From contig NZ_PEDL01000002.1 in assembly GCF_002735925.1 (NCBI RefSeq), positions 339,851 to 403,850 of the forward strand: DNA of 64,000 nt. Reading direction: 5' to 3'. The DNA is from Sporanaerobium hydrogeniformans. Lineage in GTDB: Bacteria > Bacillota > Clostridia > Lachnospirales > Cellulosilyticaceae. The position numbers and the translations under genes are program-made. Every line of letters begins with the position of its first letter. Position 1 is the stretch's first letter. Shown here one piece after another: positions 52,302 through 59,879 of the stretch. The notes under the pieces are model-generated. The model saw only the letters and a program-made list of their open reading frames with translations, did no database searches and was not told the DNA's origin.

Positions 52302-53295
52302 ACTACTGCATGGAAGCGGGGGAATACAATCCAGAGTTTTAATTGAAGAATTATTCTATAAGTACTTTGATAATACGTATTTGAGACAAAATAGTGATGC
52401 GGTTTATCTAGAAATGGGACAGGGCAGGATTGCCTTTACAACAGATTCTTATGTGGTGACACCTCTTTTTTTCCCAGGAGGAGATATTGGGAAGTTAGCG
52501 GTATATGGGACGGTTAATGACCTAGCAGTAAGGGGAAGCCAACCCTTATATTTAAGTTGCAGTATGATTATTGAAGAAGGGTTAGAGCTAACTGTTTTAG
52601 AAAAAGTTGTTGAATCCATGCATTTAGCGAGTAAAGAAGCAGGCGTGCAAATTGTCACAGGTGATACAAAGGTTGTACCTAATGGAAAGGGAGATAGCCT
52701 TTATATTAATACAGCTGGGATCGGGATCATGCGTCATAAAAGAAGTATTAGTCCCTCGGAAATAAGGGCAGAGGATGATGTCATTATAACGGGAAGTATT
52801 GGAGAACATGAAATAGCATTACTTTTAGCGAGAGAAGAAGTGCCACTAAAAACAAGAATAACAAGTGATTGTGCACCATTAGGTAGGATGCTAAACACTC
52901 TTTGTGAGGAGTTTGAGGGGCAAATACATATGATGCGTGACCCTACAAGAGGGGGTCTAGCAACTGTACTAAATGAAATCATTAGTAGTTCAGAATTAGG
53001 TATAGAAATAGAAAAAAGTAAAATTCCTATCCAGGCATGTGTGCAAGGGGTGTGTGAACTGCTAGGAATAGACCCTTTTTATAGTGCAAATGAGGGAAAG
53101 GCAGTGATTGTTTGTGATGCACGTATAAGCCATCAACTGCTTAAAAGACTACATACTTTTGAATTAGGCAGAGGGGCTGCTATTATAGGAAAGGTGGTTA
53201 AGGTGCATAAGAAGAAGGTATGGGTGAAAACAAAGTTGGGAACTTATTATGTACTAGCACCTTTGTCAACCCTTCAAGTGCCAAGAATTTGCTAA
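52285..53295 (+). CDS. hypE: Hydrogenase maturation ATPase HypE
   Basis: 336 residues. ATP-dependent dehydration of the thiocarbamate on its C-terminal Cys makes the cyanide ligands. ELLHGSGGIQSR, FTTDSYVVTPLFFPGGDIGKLAV, MRDPTRGGLATVLNE and the C-terminal PRIC with its terminal Cys are all intact. Site AAGGAGGCAAAA within hypD. Last gene of the hyp operon. Confidence 0.96.
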   Translation: MKRVIELLHGSGGIQSRVLIEELFYKYFDNTYLRQNSDAVYLEMGQGRIAFTTDSYVVTPLFFPGGDIGKLAVYGTVNDLAVRGSQPLYLSCSMIIEEGLELTVLEKVVESMHLASKEAGVQIVTGDTKVVPNGKGDSLYINTAGIGIMRHKRSISPSEIRAEDDVIITGSIGEHEIALLLAREEVPLKTRITSDCAPLGRMLNTLCEEFEGQIHMMRDPTRGGLATVLNEIISSSELGIEIEKSKIPIQACVQGVCELLGIDPFYSANEGKAVIVCDARISHQLLKRLHTFELGRGAAIIGKVVKVHKKKVWVKTKLGTYYVLAPLSTLQVPRIC

Positions 53296-53297
53296 TA

Positions 53298-53335
53298 AAA
53301 AGGAGCAAGTCTAGAGGGAGTTGTTGCTTTTTAGG
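53298..53335. terminator. Weak bidirectional terminator between hypE and the hydrogenase operon
   Basis: AAAAAGGAGCAA and TTGTTGCTTTTT form an imperfect stem with a bulge between two convergent operons. Confidence 0.4.
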
Positions 53336-53777
53336 GATTGTGAATCAAAGCATGAAGAAAACTAGCAACCTCTAAATGAATTTCAGGTAAAAGTTCATTT
53401 AGAGGGGGAGAGAGTATAAGGGAAGGTTTAATCTCATGTATTTCAATACCAATAAAAAAACCTTGTATTTGGGGGAAGTAAATGCGTAATTCATTTAAAA
53501 GATTAAAGCTATGAGCAGAAAGAGAAGGGAGGCTAGGAAAAGTATCAAGAGGCATATAAAAGACAGTTCCTAAAGTATTTTCGAAATGGCAACTATCTAA
53601 GATAATAATAAAATCATCAGGCTCTATTTCTTCCAAAGCATAAAAACAATCGGTTTCTGCTTGAAAAAAGCTCATGTAGGGCATCAAAAGAGGATTGCCA
53701 GCAAGCTGTTTAAGAAGGTGAAGGGCAATAGCATCATCTCCTAACAAGGGGTTACCAATTCCAAAGACTTTAATCAT
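53331..53777 (-). CDS. Hydrogenase maturation protease (HycI/HyaD family)
   Basis: 148 residues. GIGNPLLGDDAIALHLL holds the nickel-sensing Asp, ILDSCHF the second acidic site, SAHSF the third. It removes the C-terminal tail of the large subunit after nickel is in place. The start overlaps the large-subunit stop by one base, so the pair is coupled. Fits the 14-residue extension seen on the large subunit. Confidence 0.9.
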   Translation of the reverse strand: MIKVFGIGNPLLGDDAIALHLLKQLAGNPLLMPYMSFFQAETDCFYALEEIEPDDFIIILDSCHFENTLGTVFYMPLDTFPSLPSLSAHSFNLLNELRIYFPQIQGFFIGIEIHEIKPSLILSPPLNELLPEIHLEVASFLHALIHNP

Positions 53778-55192
53778 TAAATCACCTGTATTATAAAATC
53801 CTTTTTATAAGGACTTGTAATATGTGCAGCACAATTTAAACAAGGATCAAAAGAGCGAACAATTCTTCCAATCTCTACAGGATGGTCTATGTTTTGAATA
53901 GGTGTATTTAGTAAGGCGCTCTCGCAAGGACCAGGCTGGGACTGGTTATCTTTAGGAGAAAGATTCCAAGTAGAAGGTGGTAAGAGAGAATAATTTTTTA
54001 TAGTATTTTTTTCAATCTGAATAAAATGAGCCAATGGACCTCTACAAGCTTCAGTTAAACCTATGCCCTGAGCATTTTCAGAAACCACCCAGTCACTATT
54101 ATAAAAATCTTCTAAGGTGACTTGCTCTAAAAAGGCTAAAAGACATTCGCATAATTTTTGGATTTCTAGACCTCTTGTAATGAGACGGTCCATAGTGGCA
54201 AAGCCATGGTTATAAAGACCACTCATCGTCATTCTGGCTAAAGGTCCTCCTTCTAAAGATAAGCCCAAATATCTTGGAGCGCTCACCCAAGAATAAGCAC
54301 CTTGTTTTTGACGGTTGGGAACGGGAGGCATACTTTCTAGGGGAAGGGGTTCATCCGGTGCATTAAACCAAGAATAAGAGAAACTCTCCGTAATGAGATG
54401 GATATCAAGGGGAGCTAAATGGTGATTAATAAAAGTCCCCCTAGGACCGTACAAGATAGGATCAGAAGGTTGATCATAAAGTCCATAACTTAAAAAGGCA
54501 CCTTGAGTTTTACCCAGTGTATAGTATTCTGGATAGTAGTCTCCTAAGGTATAGAGGTTTGGAACCAGAGAAGAGGTTGCAAAATCTAAGATTTCCTTAA
54601 TAATAGATTGAGCTTGTTCGTACGCTACGATAGTAGGTGTAGTGGTAATACCTCCGACAAAAACACCATGGGCATGAGGTGCTTTACCAGTAAAAGCAGC
54701 AAGTGCGGTATGTGCATTACGGCTTAAGGTAAGTGCAGTAAAATAATCTTTTACAAGAAAAAGATTAATGTGGGAGGGTAGACGAAAATCACATAAAGAA
54801 GGATTCGATTTGGCTACGGGAGATAAACCTTCAAAGTTCACATAGTCGGGATAAACAAATTGGCAAAGGTGCCTAAGATGGTTTTGGAGCATTTCAAGGC
54901 CAAGACAGATATTGCGAATGAGGCGTCCATTAGGAGAGGGGATAACCTGATAGGCATCCTCTAATGCTAATGTAGAGGTGAGGGCATGATTGAGCGAACA
55001 AATACCACACGTACGAACTGTGAGATAAATAGCATCTAATGGGGGGCGACCTTGTAGCATTTGTTCAAAGCCTCTAAGTTGCATCCCACCACATGTTGCC
55101 TCGGTAATAGTATGATTTTCAATATGTACTTGTACCTCTAATAGACCACTAATTCGGGTGATAGGATCAATGATAAGCGTTTTTTTAGACAT
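53777..55192 (-). CDS. [NiFe] hydrogenase large subunit
   Basis: 471 residues. Ni ligands in RTCGIC (Cys62, Cys65) and DPCLNC near the C-terminus; the tail ITSPYKKDFIIQVI after DPCLNCAAH would be cut by the adjacent protease. The family motif TRIEGH is TRISGL here, so Ser15 stands where the conserved Glu used in proton transfer is expected; EACRG replaces EAPRG. A group 1-like enzyme by length and motif order, but divergent. All four Ni ligands are Cys, so it is not a [NiFeSe] enzyme. Site AAGGAGATT before ATG 55192. Confidence 0.92.
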   Translation of the reverse strand: MSKKTLIIDPITRISGLLEVQVHIENHTITEATCGGMQLRGFEQMLQGRPPLDAIYLTVRTCGICSLNHALTSTLALEDAYQVIPSPNGRLIRNICLGLEMLQNHLRHLCQFVYPDYVNFEGLSPVAKSNPSLCDFRLPSHINLFLVKDYFTALTLSRNAHTALAAFTGKAPHAHGVFVGGITTTPTIVAYEQAQSIIKEILDFATSSLVPNLYTLGDYYPEYYTLGKTQGAFLSYGLYDQPSDPILYGPRGTFINHHLAPLDIHLITESFSYSWFNAPDEPLPLESMPPVPNRQKQGAYSWVSAPRYLGLSLEGGPLARMTMSGLYNHGFATMDRLITRGLEIQKLCECLLAFLEQVTLEDFYNSDWVVSENAQGIGLTEACRGPLAHFIQIEKNTIKNYSLLPPSTWNLSPKDNQSQPGPCESALLNTPIQNIDHPVEIGRIVRSFDPCLNCAAHITSPYKKDFIIQVI

Positions 55193-55207
55193 AGAAAAAT
55201 CTCCTTA

Positions 55208-56044
55208 TTATAGGCTATAAAAAGGTTCCATTTGATCAGGGAAACCACGATTCGCACAACCAATGCAAGTTGTATTCGCACCAATAGGCCAATTGTTGCT
55301 CTGATTCCAACGAATGAGGGGACAGAGTGTAGCTGTTACAGGACCTCTACAACCAAGTTGAAATAGACATTCTGGATCACCAAAATTTTTGGCAAATATT
55401 TTTTGGTCAAAGTAGGAACGTCTAGGGCAATGTTCGTGTATTTTTTGATCAAAGAAGATTAACGGACGTCCTAAGTTATCTAACTTAGGTATACCGTATT
55501 GAAGAATATATCCAATGGTACCAAGTATCCATATAGGGTGACTAGGGCACCCTGGGATATGAATAATCGTAGAAGAAAGAATTTCACTCAAAGGTTTTCC
55601 ATCGGAGATATTAGGTCTAGCGGCAGTAGGCCCACCAAAACAAGCACAGGTACCTGCTGCAATGATATAGTCAGCATGTGGTGCAATCTGCTTCACTAAT
55701 TCAAGAGCCGTAATAGGTTTATTTTGATAGTTAACAACAACTGTGTAGAGGCCTTGATCTTTTAGAGGAATAGCACCATCTACAATAAAAAGGAGGGGCT
55801 CATTCTGTTTGAGAACTTCCAAGATGTGTGTATAAGCAGCTTCACCTTCATCACCCATTAAACTTCCAAAATACACAACATGACACATATCTTGGAGAAA
55901 ATCTACAGGACCTGGATGCTCACCATTTAAAAAAGAGATAACCTCACCAAAACAGCCCGAGGTTTCTAGCCATATACAGTTTATTTTAGAAGATGACTTT
56001 CGAGGTGTTTGGATATAGAACATAGGACAAGGAGAAAAACTCAT
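55208..56044 (-). CDS. [NiFe] hydrogenase small subunit, proximal Cys replaced by Glu
   Basis: 278 residues. Carries three iron-sulfur clusters. Proximal: Cys31, Cys133 (GTCACFGG), Cys166 (PGCP), but the second Cys of the usual CxxC is Glu34 (SGCFGEVISF). Distal: His203, Cys206 (HEHCPRR), Cys226, Cys232. Medial: Cys241, Cys260, Cys263. There is no twin-arginine signal or C-terminal membrane anchor, so it should be cytoplasmic. Start ATG overlaps the upstream cytochrome-b5-like gene by four bases. Confidence 0.92.
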   Translation of the reverse strand: MSFSPCPMFYIQTPRKSSSKINCIWLETSGCFGEVISFLNGEHPGPVDFLQDMCHVVYFGSLMGDEGEAAYTHILEVLKQNEPLLFIVDGAIPLKDQGLYTVVVNYQNKPITALELVKQIAPHADYIIAAGTCACFGGPTAARPNISDGKPLSEILSSTIIHIPGCPSHPIWILGTIGYILQYGIPKLDNLGRPLIFFDQKIHEHCPRRSYFDQKIFAKNFGDPECLFQLGCRGPVTATLCPLIRWNQSNNWPIGANTTCIGCANRGFPDQMEPFYSL

Positions 56045-56469
56045 GGAATCACCGGACTTTCTAAAATACCAACAGGCATCAATTTACTGATAATTTCCTC
56101 TTTGTTTTGACTATGACAGTTTGCTAAAGCATGACTCACATCTTCGCCGGCTTGTAAACCAAAATGAGTGCCACCTCCCCAGGTTGCTTCATAAGTGAGA
56201 TCATAGACGATATTATCAATTGCAATATAAGCGGGTTGATTGTTTTTTCCGTTATAGTTTTGTTGTAACTGTGCTAAGGTAAAGGGAGTAGTTGGAGTTC
56301 TCACATTGTAATGAAATAATAAGGATTGAATGAGTTGTTCTCTAATAGAGGCGATCTTTTGAAGATAGGCATATTTAAGTTCCAGGTGATGGAGAGATGA
56401 AATAAGTATTTCAATTTCTTTAAGCTCATTTTCTATTTGACCTATTTCGAATAAGTTAACTTGGGACAT
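56041..56469 (-). CDS. Cytochrome-b5-like heme-binding protein with N-terminal coiled coil
   Basis: 142 residues. Residues 8-55 are a likely coiled coil. Residues 62-138 match the bacterial cytochrome-b5-like fold: FTLAQLQQNYNGK, PAYIAIDNIVYDLT, WGGGTHFGLQAGED (His102) and ALANCHS (His119), then ISKLMPVGIL. Two His could ligate heme. No signal peptide or membrane helix. First gene of the hydrogenase operon, fused by ATGA overlap to the small-subunit gene, so it is probably an electron partner or assembly factor. Heme binding is inferred. Confidence 0.8.
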   Translation of the reverse strand: MSQVNLFEIGQIENELKEIEILISSLHHLELKYAYLQKIASIREQLIQSLLFHYNVRTPTTPFTLAQLQQNYNGKNNQPAYIAIDNIVYDLTYEATWGGGTHFGLQAGEDVSHALANCHSQNKEEIISKLMPVGILESPVIP

Positions 56470-56532
56470 AATAATCTCCTAAAGAGTATCTAGTTAAAGT
56501 ATATTAGCATGAGAGAGATTTATGTTAAAAAA

Positions 56533-56597
56533 TAATGACTCACCTTATTTGCCACTTATAATTCATCATGGCTTAGGGTGAGTCAGTTGTTTTTTAG
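56533..56597. repeat. Inverted repeat in the divergent region upstream of the hydrogenase operon
   Basis: TGACTCACC (56536-56544) pairs with GGTGAGTCA (56577-56585) with a long loop. T-runs lie outside on both strands. It may be a terminator left from a lost gene or an operator for the hydrogenase operon. Confidence 0.5.
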
Positions 56598-56715
56598 GGG
56601 CTATACTTAATAGAATGAGTAAGTGGTAGGAAAGTATGTTTATATTTTAGTTAAATTAGTATATACTAGAATACAAATAAGGGCAATTATTTAAGGAATG
56701 AGAGGAAGACGAGAA

Positions 56716-57327
56716 ATGACACCCCTTAGTCAAAATTTTTATAAACAAAGTGCCCTTATAGGTGCTAAGTCACTTTTAGGGAAAACATTGGTGAGAACCT
56801 ATCAAGGAGAAGATTATGGTTTTAAAATAGTTGAAGTGGAAGCTTATATGGGTATTTTAGACAAGGCTGCTCATGCTTTTGGTGGTAAAAAAACAAATCG
56901 TACAGCACCCATGTTTGAAGCGGGTGGAATTGCTTATATTTACCTCATTTATGGCATGTACAATTGTTTGAATATCGTGATGAATGAAGAAGAAATACCA
57001 GAGTGTATTTTAATTAGAGCAGTAGAGCCACTCGATCAAAGGGCATTAGATTTTGCAAAAGCCAATAGGCAAATGAAATCCAAAAAAATGCAAGATTTAA
57101 CAAATGGGCCCGGAAAACTCTGTAGAGCTTTACGAATTGATAAAACTTTAAATGCGAAGCCAGTTAATAAAAAGGGGGCGTTGTGGTTAGCAGAAGGTGA
57201 GGCGATAGAGGGTGACATAGTAGAGGCTAAGCGCATTAATATTCCTTATGCAGAAGAGTATCAAGATAAATTATGGCGCTTTTATATAAAGGATAGCTCC
57301 TATGTATCAATGAGGGATTCACATTGA
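56716..57327 (+). CDS. 3-methyladenine DNA glycosylase, AAG/MPG type
   Basis: 203 residues. Removes alkylated adenine and similar bases in base-excision repair. IVEVEAYMGILDKAAHAFGGKKTNRT, AYIYLIYGMYNCLNIVMN and LTNGPGKLCRALRID match the AAG family; Glu in VEVEAY is catalytic. ATG 56716 follows AGAGGAAGACGAGAA; the in-frame ATG at 56698 has its site too close. No related repair genes adjoin. Confidence 0.92.
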   Translation: MTPLSQNFYKQSALIGAKSLLGKTLVRTYQGEDYGFKIVEVEAYMGILDKAAHAFGGKKTNRTAPMFEAGGIAYIYLIYGMYNCLNIVMNEEEIPECILIRAVEPLDQRALDFAKANRQMKSKKMQDLTNGPGKLCRALRIDKTLNAKPVNKKGALWLAEGEAIEGDIVEAKRINIPYAEEYQDKLWRFYIKDSSYVSMRDSH

Positions 57328-57390
57328 ACAAAGAAAAGAATAGCTTGGGAGATAAAGAACAGATAAAAGAACGAATGTAGAGGGAGAAGT

Positions 57391-58311
57391 ATGAAAAAGA
57401 ACTGGATTTATTACGTGATAGCATTTTTGGTAGTGGTGATTTGGAGTACCACTTTTATTTCTACTAAACTATTATTAAACACATTAACACCTGTAGAAAT
57501 TATGTTTAATCGCTATATGATAGCCTATGTGCTCCTGTGGCTGATGCATCCTAAATTTTATAAAATGAAAAGTTTAAAAGAAGAAGCACTCTTTATAGGA
57601 GCTGGTATTTTTGGAGGGACACTCTATTTTTTAACAGAGAATTATGCACTTCAATATACCTTGGCTTCTAATGTAGGTATTTTAGTAGCAGTAGCACCTA
57701 TTTTAACAGCTATTTTTTCACATTTTTTAATAAGGGAAGAAAAGTTCTCAAAGCAAGCCATTATGGGCTCTATTCTTTCTTTTTTAGGAGTAACATTGGT
57801 TGTACTCAATGGGCGCTTTGTCGTGCAAATGAACCCATTAGGAGACTTTTTGGCAATAGGTGCAGCTATTAGTTGGTCCATTTATTCTATTTTAATTAAA
57901 AAAATTCCACATACTTATAATGGGATTTATGTGACCCGTAAAACCTTTTTTTATTCCATTCTCACTATGCTACCTGGTGTTATAGTGACAGGCTATAGAT
58001 GGGATGCTACACTTTTGCAATCACCGGGTATTATGGCGCATTTATTATTCTTAGGTATTTTAGCCTCTTCCATATGCTTTGTTTTATGGAACAGAGCCAT
58101 TTGGCACATAGGCCCAGTAACTGCCAATAATTTTATTTATTTCATGCCCTTTATTACAATGATTTGTTCCGGTTTATTATTAAAGGAGTCCATTTCTTTT
58201 TATGCCATTTTAGGAGGGATTTTGATTATAGGTGGAGTGTACATTGCTGAACATAGAGTGGGCTTTAAAGAGTCGGTAAAAACAATCACAACAGATAAAG
58301 GGGTTTTATGA
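57391..58311 (+). CDS. EamA/DMT-family membrane transporter
   Basis: 306 residues with about ten membrane helices in two EamA repeats: IAFLVVVIWSTTFISTKLLL at the start, LASNVGILVAVAPILTAIFSHFL and VTANNFIYFMPFITMICSGLLLKE. Not closely similar to the exporter at 1725, so a different substrate is likely. Site AGAGGGAGAAGT. A 58-base gap leads to yedF; co-transcription is possible but there is no functional link. Confidence 0.9.
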   Translation: MKKNWIYYVIAFLVVVIWSTTFISTKLLLNTLTPVEIMFNRYMIAYVLLWLMHPKFYKMKSLKEEALFIGAGIFGGTLYFLTENYALQYTLASNVGILVAVAPILTAIFSHFLIREEKFSKQAIMGSILSFLGVTLVVLNGRFVVQMNPLGDFLAIGAAISWSIYSILIKKIPHTYNGIYVTRKTFFYSILTMLPGVIVTGYRWDATLLQSPGIMAHLLFLGILASSICFVLWNRAIWHIGPVTANNFIYFMPFITMICSGLLLKESISFYAILGGILIIGGVYIAEHRVGFKESVKTITTDKGVL

Positions 58312-58369
58312 TATAATAAGGTAAGCGTTTGAATCATACCATAAGGATAATGAGGAGATAAAGGAACTA

Positions 58370-58705
58370 ATGAATACAGTTATAATTGTAAACAGTGAAA
58401 CATTTGGAAAAGGCGATGAGACATTGGGCATTTCTTTAATAGGTGCTTTTTTAAGGAAGATATGGGCAAATGAGGAAAAGCCTCAGACCATTATTTTTTA
58501 TAACTCAGGAGTAAAGCACTTAGGTCCACAGTCTACTCTATTAGAAGTACTCCATGGACTTGAAGAACAGGGAGTAGAGCTAGTAGCTTGTGGCACCTGC
58601 ATCGACCACTATGGGCTTAAAGAAGTTTTACAAGTAGGGCGACGTACAGATATGGCAGAAATCGTTCATTTAATGATGACGGCAGAAAAGACTATTACTG
58701 TGTAA
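58370..58705 (+). CDS. yedF: YedF-like DsrE-fold selenium/sulfur protein, lacking TusA domain
   Basis: 111 residues. NTVIIVNSETFGKGDETLGISLIGAFLRKI and LVACGTCIDHYGLKE are the DsrE-like half of YedF, a protein that accompanies selenium metabolism genes. The usual N-terminal TusA-like half (about 80 residues, CPxP motif) is missing, and none is encoded upstream. Its context with mnmH and selD, convergent across a palindrome, supports a selenium role. Site GAGGAGATAAAGGAACTA. The function of YedF is not established. Confidence 0.8.
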   Translation: MNTVIIVNSETFGKGDETLGISLIGAFLRKIWANEEKPQTIIFYNSGVKHLGPQSTLLEVLHGLEEQGVELVACGTCIDHYGLKEVLQVGRRTDMAEIVHLMMTAEKTITV

Positions 58706-58771
58706 ATAGCCACTAAAAATAGCGCCAGGCTTCAATGCATGTGAAGCTTGGCGCTATTTTTAGTGGCTATT
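58705..58771. terminator. Long bidirectional terminator between yedF and mnmH
   Basis: Two 30-base arms (58705-58734 and 58742-58771) pair at 29 positions plus one G-T, around a 7-base loop. The inner AAAAATAGCGCC / GGCGCTATTTTT provides T-runs on both strands. It overlaps both stop codons. Confidence 0.9.
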
Positions 58772-59879
58772 AAAGCTCATTGCAGTATTCAAGCTGCTGA
58801 AGATAGTCAAGAATGTCAGCTTTGCTACCTTGAAAGACAATTTGCTCCTCATTTTGGGAAAGTTGATAACGGTACATAGGGTCATAATAATCATGAAGAA
58901 AAAGATAAATCCAATTTTCATGAGGGGTAAAGGTGTCAGTAGCAAGTTGCTCTTTGTAAGCCGTATCAAAGGTATTCAAAAACTGTTTATAGCGGTCACC
59001 ACCTAGGCGTTGCTGTACTTTACGTATACTTTCGGTGATATAGTGATACCACTGAGAGAGTCCTGCTTCACCATAGGCATGCTGATAGGCTTCTTGAGAA
59101 TCTACTACATATTCTTTGAGTGTAATTTGTATACGTTCTTCTAAGGGCACTTCTAATACAATAAGACCTGCACTGTTAAAGTAGTCACCTAAAGCTCTAG
59201 GAACAAAGTTACAGCCAATATGCCTTCCTTCATCTTCCACAAGCATATAGCGGTAGCTGTGTGCCTGATGATGAATAAGTGCATAGGCCAAGCTGTTTTC
59301 AAAATTTACTTGAGTAGGTTGAGGGGTAATATGGCTTCCAAAAGAAGAGCCCCTATGGTTAGCAAGTCCTTCTAGATCAATGGCTTGTTTGAGTTCTCTA
59401 AGTAACAGCGTTTTACCAGAACCTGTAAAGCCACCTAGACGTAAAGGGGTAATAGAAACAGGTGGGGTCTCTAATACTTGGAGAAGATAATTTCTAAAAG
59501 CTTTATAACCACCTTCAAGACGTGTGATTTCTATGCCTAACTCTTCCTTTATCCATTCTTGTGCGATACGTGAACGGGAGCCTCCTCTAAAGCAATAGAG
59601 TAAAGCATCAGGATGGGCGAGTAGATAGGTACGCCAAGCCTCAAGACGGTCTTCTTTAACCTTCCCTGAAACAAGTTGATAACCAAGAGCAGTAGCACAT
59701 GCATTTCCTTTTTCTTTATAACAAGTTCCGACCACATGTCTTTCTTCATTTGACATAATAGGTAGGTTAACAGCGTTTGGAACAGCACCCTTCTCAAACT
59801 CAATAGGAGCTCTCACATCTATTAGGGACGTATTATTTAAAACGATTTGTTTAAAATCATGAGTAAGTTCAGTAGACAT
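58770..59879 (-). CDS. mnmH: tRNA 2-selenouridine synthase
   Basis: 369 residues. N-terminal rhodanese domain with catalytic Cys96 in LLYCFRGGSRSR, then a P-loop domain (LGGFTGSGKTLLL near 145) with ESRHIG-type motif EGRHIGCNFVP. Replaces sulfur by selenium in the wobble 2-thiouridine of Lys, Glu and Gln tRNAs, using selenophosphate from SelD. The selD gene lies directly upstream in the same direction with no gap, so they form one operon. Confidence 0.94.
   Translation of the reverse strand: MSTELTHDFKQIVLNNTSLIDVRAPIEFEKGAVPNAVNLPIMSNEERHVVGTCYKEKGNACATALGYQLVSGKVKEDRLEAWRTYLLAHPDALLYCFRGGSRSRIAQEWIKEELGIEITRLEGGYKAFRNYLLQVLETPPVSITPLRLGGFTGSGKTLLLRELKQAIDLEGLANHRGSSFGSHITPQPTQVNFENSLAYALIHHQAHSYRYMLVEDEGRHIGCNFVPRALGDYFNSAGLIVLEVPLEERIQITLKEYVVDSQEAYQHAYGEAGLSQWYHYITESIRKVQQRLGGDRYKQFLNTFDTAYKEQLATDTFTPHENWIYLFLHDYYDPMYRYQLSQNEEQIVFQGSKADILDYLQQLEYCNEL

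Noticed and set aside
53777..55192. Possible selenocysteine in the hydrogenase, given selD nearby
   Set aside because: All Ni-ligand codons (RTCGIC, DPCLNC) are ordinary Cys codons and no in-frame TGA interrupts the gene.
56698..56715. Upstream ATG as start of the DNA glycosylase
   Set aside because: Its only purine-rich site is two bases away, while ATG 56716 has AGAGGAAG at normal spacing and fits the family N-terminus.
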